A stretch of DNA of 13,866 nucleotides from Candidatus Krumholzibacteriia bacterium (GTDB lineage Bacteria > Krumholzibacteriota > Krumholzibacteriia > G020349025): positions 1-13,866 of the forward strand of contig DASRJW010000030.1 of assembly GCA_035649275.1 (NCBI GenBank), written 5' to 3'. The translations under genes and the position numbers were made by a program. Below the pieces are notes generated by a model that saw only the letters and a program-made list of their open reading frames with translations, made no database searches and was not told the DNA's origin. Below are positions 7,080-13,866 of this stretch, piece by piece. Each line of letters opens with the position of its first letter. The stretch's first letter is position 1.

Positions 7080-8942
7080 GTGGAACGGAAGCACAAGATC
7101 CATCTCTGGTACGTCTTCGTCGCCCTGTGGGGGATCCTCCTCCTCCACGATCTGCTCGCTACTTTTCGTCAGGTCGATCAGATCCCCTACAGTCAGTTCC
7201 TCACCTACCTGCAGCAGGGCAAGGTGGAAGAGGTGAGCGTCACGAGCACGCACATCCGCGGCACCCTCAAGGAGCCGCACGAGGGCGTGCCCAAGCGCTT
7301 CATCACTGTCCGCGTCGAGCCCGAGCTGGCCGACAAGCTGGCGGGCACGGGGGTCAAGTTCTCGGGTTACGTGGAGAGCACCTGGATGCGCGATCTCCTG
7401 GCGTGGGCGCTGCCGGCGCTCCTCTTCCTCGGCATCTGGATGTTCGTCATCCGTCGCATGGTGGGGCGTTCGGGCATGGGCGGCGGCTTCATGGCCATCG
7501 GCAAGAGCAAGGCCAAGGTCTACGTGGAGGACGCGACCAAGGTCACCTTCGCCGATGTCGCGGGCGTCGACGAGGCCAAGGAAGAGCTGCGCGAGGTCAT
7601 CGAGTTCCTGAAAGATCCACGCCACTACAGCCGGCTGGGGGGCAGGCTGCCCCGGGGCATTCTCCTGGTCGGGCCGCCCGGGACGGGGAAGACCTTGCTC
7701 GCTCGCGCCACCGCCGGCGAGGCCGGCGTTCCCTTCTTCTCCATCAGCGGCTCCGAGTTCGTCGAGATGTTCGTCGGCGTCGGTGCGGCGCGGGTCCGCG
7801 ATCTCTTCGAGCAAGCGGTGAAGCGGGCGCCCGCCATCGTCTTCATCGACGAGCTCGACGCCCTCGGCCGCGCCCGCGGCCTCGGGCCGCTGGGAGGAGG
7901 ACACGACGAGAAGGAGCAGACTCTGAACCAGCTCCTGGTGGAGATGGACGGCTTCGACCCGCACCAGGGCATGGTGATCCTAGCGGCCACGAACCGCCCG
8001 GAGATCCTGGATCCGGCGCTGCTCCGGGCCGGGCGCTTCGACCGCCAGATCCTCGTCGACCGACCCGACAAGACGGGGCGCGTGCAGATCCTGGAAGTGC
8101 ACATGCGGAAAGTGAAGCTCGCCGCCGATGTCGATGTGGCAGAGATCGCGGCGCTGACGCCGGGGTTCACCGGCGCCGACCTCGCCAACCTGGTGAACGA
8201 GGCGGCGCTGCTCGCCACGCGCCGCTCGGCCGACGCGGTCAGCGCCGGCGATTTCACCGCCGCCATCGAGCGCATCATCGCCGGGCTGGAGAAGAAGAAC
8301 CGGCTGCTCAACCCGCACGAGCGCGAACGGGTCGCCTATCACGAGATGGGCCACGTCTTGGTGGCGCTGGCCTTGCCGGGGAGCGATCCGGTGCACAAGG
8401 TGTCCATCATCCCCCGTGGCATCGGCGCCCTGGGTTACACGATCCAGCGCCCCACGGAAGACCGCTATCTCATGTCGAGGGACGAGCTGGAGAACAAGAT
8501 GTCCGTGCTTCTCGGCGGGCGGGTGGCGGAAACTCTGGTCTTCGACGACATCTCCACCGGCGCCGCCGACGATCTCGCCAAGGCCACAGACATCGCCCGC
8601 AGCATGGTGACGCGCTACGGTATGTACGAGAAGCTGGGTCTCGCCACCTACGAGGACCAGTCGCTGTCGCTCTTCCCCGGCGTCCCGGTGGGCGGGCGAG
8701 AGCGGCAGTTCAGCGAGGAAACGGCGCGCGAGATCGACTGCGCCGTTCGCGACATCTTGAAGCTTGCTTTCGACACCGCCCGGACGGTCCTGGTCCGGAA
8801 CCGCGCCGCCCTCGACACCGGCGCCCGCACGCTCCTCGAGCGCGAGACCCTGACCGCCGCCGAGCTCCCCCAGGTCGAGAAGCAGCCCGCGCGCCTTCCC
8901 GCCGCGAGCGACACCGCCGTACGCGGCGGCAGACCGGACTAA
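7080..8942 (+). CDS. ftsH: ATP-dependent zinc metalloprotease FtsH
   Basis: The gene starts at GTG 7080 behind GGGAGA and encodes 620 residues. The order is TM1 (about 9-28), a small periplasmic domain (about 30-100), TM2 (about 104-125), a Gly-rich linker, the AAA+ module and an M41 peptidase. In the AAA+ module, Walker A is GPPGTGKT (198-205), the pore loop is around F231-V-G, Walker B is IVFIDE (253-258) and the second region of homology is [20 protein letters not shown] with arginine fingers R319 and R322. The peptidase motif is H421-E-M-G-H425, with third zinc ligand D498 in [11 protein letters not shown]. The usual motif is HEAGH; M at the third position leaves the ligands intact. FtsH extracts and degrades misassembled membrane proteins and short-lived regulators at the inner membrane. 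The C-terminal tail (about 598-620) is short and disordered-looking. It follows mscL and the barrel gene closely. Confidence 0.97.
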   Translation: MERKHKIHLWYVFVALWGILLLHDLLATFRQVDQIPYSQFLTYLQQGKVEEVSVTSTHIRGTLKEPHEGVPKRFITVRVEPELADKLAGTGVKFSGYVESTWMRDLLAWALPALLFLGIWMFVIRRMVGRSGMGGGFMAIGKSKAKVYVEDATKVTFADVAGVDEAKEELREVIEFLKDPRHYSRLGGRLPRGILLVGPPGTGKTLLARATAGEAGVPFFSISGSEFVEMFVGVGAARVRDLFEQAVKRAPAIVFIDELDALGRARGLGPLGGGHDEKEQTLNQLLVEMDGFDPHQGMVILAATNRPEILDPALLRAGRFDRQILVDRPDKTGRVQILEVHMRKVKLAADVDVAEIAALTPGFTGADLANLVNEAALLATRRSADAVSAGDFTAAIERIIAGLEKKNRLLNPHERERVAYHEMGHVLVALALPGSDPVHKVSIIPRGIGALGYTIQRPTEDRYLMSRDELENKMSVLLGGRVAETLVFDDISTGAADDLAKATDIARSMVTRYGMYEKLGLATYEDQSLSLFPGVPVGGRERQFSEETAREIDCAVRDILKLAFDTARTVLVRNRAALDTGARTLLERETLTAAELPQVEKQPARLPAASDTAVRGGRPD

Positions 8943-8967
8943 GGGGACATCCCCGCACACGGCGGCA

Positions 8968-8987
8968 GGGCGGGCTTCTCCCCGCCT
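8968..8987 (+). terminator. Terminator-like hairpin after ftsH
   Basis: GGCGGG (8969-8974) pairs with CCCGCC (8981-8986) around a 6-nt pyrimidine loop, extended by one G-U pair. It stands 26 bp after the ftsH stop, with no T-run following. Confidence 0.35.
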
Positions 8988-9044
8988 GGAACGTCATGCT
9001 GCGCCCGCAACCCCGCTCCCAGCCTGTCCCGCCGCGCAGTCGCG

Positions 9045-9053
9045 TGCTAGGAT
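9045..9053 (+). promoter_or_regulatory. Candidate extended -10 promoter for the dipeptidase/OPT pair
   Basis: TG-C-TAGGAT is an extended -10 pattern 87 bp upstream of the dipeptidase start. CTGTCC at 9024-9029 is a poor -35 with an 18-bp spacer. The predicted leader includes a small hairpin, CCAGGG (9114-9119) with CCCTGG (9126-9131), that touches the GGAGGGG ribosome-binding site. Confidence 0.35.
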
Positions 9054-9139
9054 GCCCCGGATCGCTCGGCACATGCCGCCCGCAGCGCCCCCACCCATGT
9101 ACGGGCGGGAACGCCAGGGGCGTCGCCCTGGAGGGGAAG

Positions 9140-10507
9140 ATGTCGAATTCGGCTTTCTCCGACCTCGATCACCACGTGGAAAGCAGCCGCCCGCGCTTCG
9201 AGGCCGACCTGCAGCTCCTCGTCGAGATTCCCACCGTCAGCATGGACCCGGCGCACAAGCCCGACATCCAGCGCGGCGCCGAGGCGGCCGCTTCCGTGCT
9301 GCGGAGCTGCGGCGCCACCGCGCGCGTCGTCCCCACCGAGGGCAACCCGGTGGTGGTGGGCGAGCTGGTGAGCGACCCGAAGCACCCGTGGCTCACGGTC
9401 TACAACCACATGGACGTGCAGCCCGCAGACGAACCGACCTGGAGGAGCGACCCCTTCAAGATGCAGATCGACGAGGACAAGTACATCGGCCGCGGCAGCA
9501 CCGACGACAAAGGACCCGGTCTCACCGCGCTGTATGCCGCCCGCTATGCTCGCGAACACGGCGTCCCGCTCAACGTGCGTTTCCTCTGGGAGCTGGAGGA
9601 AGAAATCGGCAGCCCCTCCTTCGAGGGCATGGTGAAGGCCGAGCTGCCCCGGCTGCGGACGGACTCCGTCCTCGTCTCCGACACGATATGGATCGCCAAG
9701 GGTCGCCCGGCCGTGCCGTACGGCTTGCGCGGCGTCCAGGGCTTCACCATCCGGCTCGAGACCGGCGCCAAGAACACCCACTCCGGTCTCACCGGCGGCC
9801 CGGCCCGCAACCCGGTGGCGGAGATCGCCGGTTTGGTGGCGAAGATGATGGATCCGGACACGGGCAAGGTGAAAATTCCGGGCTTCTACGACGACGTGCG
9901 CCCGCTGGGGAAGAAGGAGAAGGCGAGCTTCGCCGCCTCCGGCTTCAACGTCGCCCGCTACAAGCAGGCGCACGAGCTGCGCAGCTTGCGCACCGACAAT
10001 GCCGCGGAGGTCATGAAGCGTATCTGGGCGCTCCCCACCTTCGAGATACACGGCATCTCCGGCGGCTATCACGGCCCCGGCGTCAAGACCGTGGTGCCGT
10101 CGTGGGCGGAAGCGAAGATCTCCTGCCGCCTGGTGCCGGACATGAAGGCAGCCAAGGTCCTCAAGCTCATCCGCCCCTTCGTCAAGAAGCACCTCCCGGA
10201 TGCGGTGCTGAAGGAAGAGCATCACCTGGACTGGTTTCTCGGCGAGATCTCCGGGCCCCACGCCGAAGCCGCCACCAAGGCGCTGCGCTTCGGCTTCGGT
10301 CGGGCCCCGGCCTTCGTGCGCGAGGGCGGCTCCATCGGCGCCGTCGTCACCATGGTGGAGTACCTGAAGTGCCCGCTCATCATGATCGGCCTGTCGCTGC
10401 CGGAGCACGGCTACCACGCGCCCAACGAGAATTACGACTGGGGCCAGGCCTCGGGAGGGATGAAGACCTTCGTCAAGTACTTCGCCGAGCTGAGCCAGAT
10501 CGGTTGA
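9140..10507 (+). CDS. M20-family metallo-dipeptidase (CNDP/PepV-like)
   Basis: ATG 9140 follows GGAGGGG at 9130-9136. The frame stays open far upstream through the ftsH region, but that part is not homologous sequence. The 455-residue product has the M20 di-metal site in order: H90-x-D92 in YNHMDVQ, bridging D122 in GRGSTDDKGP, catalytic E154 and ligand E155 in ELEEEIGSPS, D181 in LVSDTIW and H426 in EHGYHAPNE. The lid domain (about 195-330) contains H214 in KNTHSGLTGG, which in related enzymes reaches across the dimer to the substrate. It should hydrolyse dipeptides or other short peptides in the cytoplasm; there is no signal peptide. The exact substrate cannot be read from sequence. The OPT transporter starts 48 bp downstream with no terminator between, so import and hydrolysis of peptides are probably co-expressed. 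Confidence 0.93.
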   Translation: MSNSAFSDLDHHVESSRPRFEADLQLLVEIPTVSMDPAHKPDIQRGAEAAASVLRSCGATARVVPTEGNPVVVGELVSDPKHPWLTVYNHMDVQPADEPTWRSDPFKMQIDEDKYIGRGSTDDKGPGLTALYAARYAREHGVPLNVRFLWELEEEIGSPSFEGMVKAELPRLRTDSVLVSDTIWIAKGRPAVPYGLRGVQGFTIRLETGAKNTHSGLTGGPARNPVAEIAGLVAKMMDPDTGKVKIPGFYDDVRPLGKKEKASFAASGFNVARYKQAHELRSLRTDNAAEVMKRIWALPTFEIHGISGGYHGPGVKTVVPSWAEAKISCRLVPDMKAAKVLKLIRPFVKKHLPDAVLKEEHHLDWFLGEISGPHAEAATKALRFGFGRAPAFVREGGSIGAVVTMVEYLKCPLIMIGLSLPEHGYHAPNENYDWGQASGGMKTFVKYFAELSQIG

Positions 10508-10555
10508 GAGGGCCACCGCCCCCACGTTCCACCTCGTGACGGAAGGGGAGAGCGC

Positions 10556-12532
<1,977 letters not shown>

Positions 12533-12569
12533 GCGCTGCGGCCTGCGCGCCCCTATCTCCCTGCCTCTT

Positions 12570-12593
12570 CCGGGGGGCCTCCCGGCCCCCCGG
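12570..12593 (+). terminator. Strong GC hairpin after the OPT transporter
   Basis: CCGGGGGGCC (12570-12579) pairs perfectly with GGCCCCCCGG (12584-12593) around a TCCC loop, 38 bp after the stop codon. No T-run follows, so it may act with a factor or simply protect the 3' end. It separates the OPT gene from the duplicated HxH genes. Confidence 0.5.
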
Positions 12594-12603
12594 CCCCATC
12601 CTG

Positions 12604-12609
12604 TACAGT
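12604..12609 (+). promoter_or_regulatory. Candidate -10 element for HxH gene 1
   Basis: TACAGT, within TGTACAGT, stands 31 bp ahead of the start codon and is conserved exactly in the second copy although neighbouring bases have changed. No clear -35 is visible. Confidence 0.3.
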
Positions 12610-12639
12610 TTGGCCCGCGACCCCGCCAGGAGGACAACC

Positions 12640-12996
12640 ATGGATCGACGCGAGTTTCTCAGCAAGGCCGCCATGGCGGCGGCTCTGGTCGGAGTCACCG
12701 TCACGGTCACGCGATGCGGTGGCGACGACCCGGCGGCGCCGACGACGGGTACCGGGGACGTGACGGGAACAGCCAGCATCGACCACCCGCACACCGGCGT
12801 GATCACGAAGGCGCAGCTCGACGCCGGCGTCGCCGTGACCATCACCTTCACGGGCAGCGGCCACCCTCATGGTCTGGCACTCACGGACAGCGAGGTGCAG
12901 TCGATCGCCCAGGGGACGAGAGTGCAGAAGGACTTCACGGACACCCAGAACCCTAACGCAGCGAGCCGACATCGCCACCTCTACACCTTCAACTGA
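12640..12996 (+). CDS. Tat-exported HxH-motif protein, copy 1 (unknown function)
   Basis: ATG 12640 follows AGGAGG at 12628-12633. The 118-residue product begins MDRREFLSKAAMAAALVGVTV: a twin-arginine signal (RREFL plus a hydrophobic segment), so it is probably exported folded. C26 in TVTRCGGDD sits where a lipoprotein cysteine would, but R at -1 does not fit a lipobox, so lipidation is doubtful. After a flexible Gly/Thr/Pro linker (to about 48) the mature part has three His pairs: H49-P-H, GSGHPHG and RHRH near the end. The middle has strand-like repeats (VAVTITFTGSGHPH) and a short helix SEVQSIAQG. I recall similar small 'HTHTVTF' proteins of unknown function, but no characterised family. 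Paired histidines in a small beta-rich exported domain suggest metal binding; this is inference. Its close paralogue follows 118 bp downstream. Confidence 0.85.
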   Translation: MDRREFLSKAAMAAALVGVTVTVTRCGGDDPAAPTTGTGDVTGTASIDHPHTGVITKAQLDAGVAVTITFTGSGHPHGLALTDSEVQSIAQGTRVQKDFTDTQNPNAASRHRHLYTFN

Positions 12997-13017
12997 CCTC
13001 TCCGGTGACCTCTCCGG
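12994..13017 (+). repeat. Perfect 12-bp tandem repeat over the stop codon of copy 1
   Basis: TGACCTCTCCGG occurs twice in a row (12994-13005 and 13006-13017); the first unit contains the TGA stop. The second gene copy lacks it, so it arose after the large duplication or was lost there. Confidence 0.8.
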
Positions 13018-13078
13018 CTCCGGCCGACTGGAGCGGTGTTCGGGCGCCGTTCGCTTCAATCTGCCGGGCCGAATCCTG

Positions 13079-13084
13079 TACAGT
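13079..13084 (+). promoter_or_regulatory. Candidate -10 element for HxH gene 2
   Basis: TACAGT within TGTACAGT, 31 nt upstream of the start, as in copy 1. The duplicated promoter would allow independent transcription of this copy. TTCAAT at 13055-13060 is a weak -35 at 18 bp. Confidence 0.3.
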
Positions 13085-13114
13085 CTTGCCCACGACCCCG
13101 TCAGGAGAACGACC

Positions 13115-13474
13115 ATGGATCGGCGCGAGTTCCTCAGCAAGGCGGCGATGGCCGCGGCACTGATCGGAGTCACCGTCACCGTGACCGATTGCGGCGGTGA
13201 CGATCCAGCGGCGCCCAAGGCGGGTGCCGGGGATGTGACGGGACACGCCACCGGCAGCGGCCACACCCACACCGGTGTGATCACGAAGGCGCAGCTCGAC
13301 GCCGGAGCCACCGTGACCATCACCTTCACCGGCAGCGGCCACACCCATGATCTGCGGCTCGAGAACAGCGAAGTGCAGCAAATCGCCCAAGGGACGAGGG
13401 TGCAGAAGGACTTCACGGACTCCCAGAACCCTAACCCGGCGAGCCGACATTCCCACACGTACACCTTCAACTGA
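13115..13474 (+). CDS. Tat-exported HxH-motif protein, copy 2 (unknown function)
   Basis: ATG 13115 follows AGGAGAACG, a slightly weaker RBS than copy 1. The 119-residue product is about four-fifths identical to copy 1 by eye. The Tat signal (MDRREFLSKAAMAAAL), the CGGDDPAAP block, GVITKAQLDAG, VTITFTGSGH, IAQGTRVQKDFTD and the final YTFN are conserved. Here the His pairs read GSGHTHT, GSGHTHD and RHSHT, a more regular HTH-type pattern, and an extra H44 is present. D replaces R before C26. That the substitutions leave every His of the three pairs intact in both copies argues that these residues are under selection. I infer an exported, possibly metal-binding protein. The exported cytochrome begins 77 bp downstream. 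A copper- or redox-related role, or a structural role, are both open. Confidence 0.85.
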   Translation: MDRREFLSKAAMAAALIGVTVTVTDCGGDDPAAPKAGAGDVTGHATGSGHTHTGVITKAQLDAGATVTITFTGSGHTHDLRLENSEVQQIAQGTRVQKDFTDSQNPNPASRHSHTYTFN

Positions 13475-13551
13475 CCGCTTCGCCGGCGGCCGACTGGAGC
13501 TTTGTTCAGGGGGCCATTCGCTTCCATCAGCCTCGCCAACGAGGAGGAGTC

Positions 13552-13866
13552 ATGCCGCGTTCCGCCATGCTCGTTGCGGTGTTTTTGTTCTTGTCCCCGC
13601 GCCGCCCTCGCCTCGGCCCAGATCCCGGACAAGTTCACCAACCTGAAGGTGTTTCCTGCCGACACTCCCAAACGGGAGTTGGTGGATCGCATGCGCGAGT
13701 TCACCGGCGCTCTGGGAGTGCGCTGCAATCACTGCCACGTCGGCCAGGACCCGAATACCCTCGAGGGCTACGACTTCGCCTCCGACGACAAGGAGACCAA
13801 GCGCGTCGCCCGCGCCATGCTGCAGATGGCTCGTGAAATCAACAGCCATCTCCTGCCCACGACAGG
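13552..13866 (+). CDS. Exported c-type cytochrome, N-terminal part, apparent frameshift
   Basis: A strong GAGGAGGAG (13541-13549) precedes ATG 13552, which opens with a hydrophobic signal segment MPRSAMLVAVFLFLS. Continuing in that frame gives an arginine/proline-rich nonsense tail ending at 13836. The +1 frame from about 13598 instead reads RAALASAQIPDKFTNLKVF and stays open to the window edge. It contains the heme c motif CNHCH (13724-13738) after MREFTGALGVR, then GYDFASDDKETKRVARAMLQMAREIN. The methionine 11 residues before the motif could be the axial ligand, as in reaction-centre-type cytochromes c and their non-photosynthetic relatives in Acidobacteriota and Gemmatimonadota. Removing one C from the CCCC run at 13595-13598 would join the frames into a normal signal peptide ending ALASA. 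It is a sequencing slip or a true mutation. No in-frame ATG or GTG upstream explains the second frame. The C-terminus is outside the window. Confidence 0.75.

Larger units (their letters stand above)
12598..13061 (+). repeat. Direct repeat, unit 1 of a gene-sized tandem duplication
   Basis: This segment, from ATCCTGTACAG to TTCGCTTCAATC, recurs at 13073-13528 in the same order and orientation. The repeated part covers the -10-like site, RBS, whole coding region and downstream spacer (GGCCGACTGGAGC, then TTCGCTTC). The copies are diverged by scattered substitutions and small indels, so the duplication is not recent. Confidence 0.85.
13073..13528 (+). repeat. Direct repeat, unit 2 of a gene-sized tandem duplication
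   Basis: Second copy of the segment at 12598-13061, about 475 bp downstream at its left edge and 467 bp at its right edge. Similarity ends around TTCGCTTCCATC (13517-13528), shortly before the ribosome-binding site of the cytochrome gene. Confidence 0.85.

Noticed and set aside
5454-7964. Open frame of 836 codons on the minus strand opposite mscL, the barrel gene and ftsH
   Set aside because: It spans three real plus-strand genes and their gaps; its composition is that of an antisense shadow and no motif is visible.
6164-9139. Plus-strand frame continuous with the dipeptidase, giving a 1447-residue fusion
   Set aside because: The upstream part overlaps the barrel and ftsH genes in another frame and is Arg/Gly/Pro-rich shadow sequence. 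The real start at 9140 has an RBS and a correct M20 N-terminus.
12640-12720. C26 of the HxH proteins as a lipoprotein cysteine
   Set aside because: The residue before it is R in copy 1 and D in copy 2, neither of which fits a lipobox. The Tat signal is kept, and lipidation is left open only as a weak possibility.
12570-13528. Tandem repeats considered as a CRISPR array or mobile element
   Set aside because: The repeat unit is a whole gene with its flanks; there are no regular spacers, terminal inverted repeats or transposase.
12553-13728. Minus-strand frame of 391 codons across both HxH genes, with repeated segments
   Set aside because: The repeats in it simply mirror the tandem duplication on the plus strand; no RBS and no signal or domain.

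Overview
The window is GC-rich, densely coding bacterial DNA. I see no tRNA, rRNA, CRISPR array, insertion sequence, integrase or phage gene. The gene set points to a didermic bacterium: a Tat-type signal, an outer-membrane beta-barrel protein, a periplasmic-type cyclophilin, a secreted M16 peptidase and an exported CxxCH cytochrome. The cytochrome style and the beta-barrel family suggest an uncultured lineage near Gemmatimonadota, Eisenbacteria, Acidobacteriota or the FCB group. That placement is inference from memory of protein families, not a phylogeny.

Layout. (1) 2-346, plus: the 3' end of a YvcK/CofD-like protein, then a weak hairpin. (2) 545-1473, plus: a 66-residue Cys/His-rich small protein followed closely by an OmpR/PhoB-family response regulator with no kinase in view. 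(3) 1632-2387, plus: an exported cyclophilin-type prolyl isomerase behind an extended -10-like site. (4) A perfect 15-bp inverted repeat at 2414-2444 separates it from the convergent gene. (5) 2541-5327, minus: a 928-residue secreted two-domain M16 zinc peptidase. (6) A 339-bp divergent intergenic region. (7) 5667-8942, plus: mscL, a DUF3078-like outer-membrane barrel and ftsH, separated by about 45 bp and possibly one operon. (8) 9140-12532, plus: an M20 dipeptidase and an OPT-family oligopeptide transporter 48 bp apart, a probable peptide import and hydrolysis pair. (9) 12598-13528: a tandem duplication of about 0.47 kb. Each copy carries its own -10-like element, RBS and a roughly 119-residue Tat-signal protein with three HxH motifs. 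(10) 13552 to the end, plus: the start of a monoheme c-type cytochrome whose signal peptide and mature part lie in different frames.

How the parts may work together. Much of the window concerns the cell envelope: osmotic safety valve, membrane quality-control protease, periplasmic folding catalyst, secreted peptidase, outer-membrane barrel and peptide uptake. The least explained part is the 3' end, where two paralogous Tat-exported HxH proteins sit directly before an exported cytochrome. I regard this as the best candidate for undescribed biology. A metal-handling or redox role for the HxH proteins is a hypothesis, not something the sequence proves.
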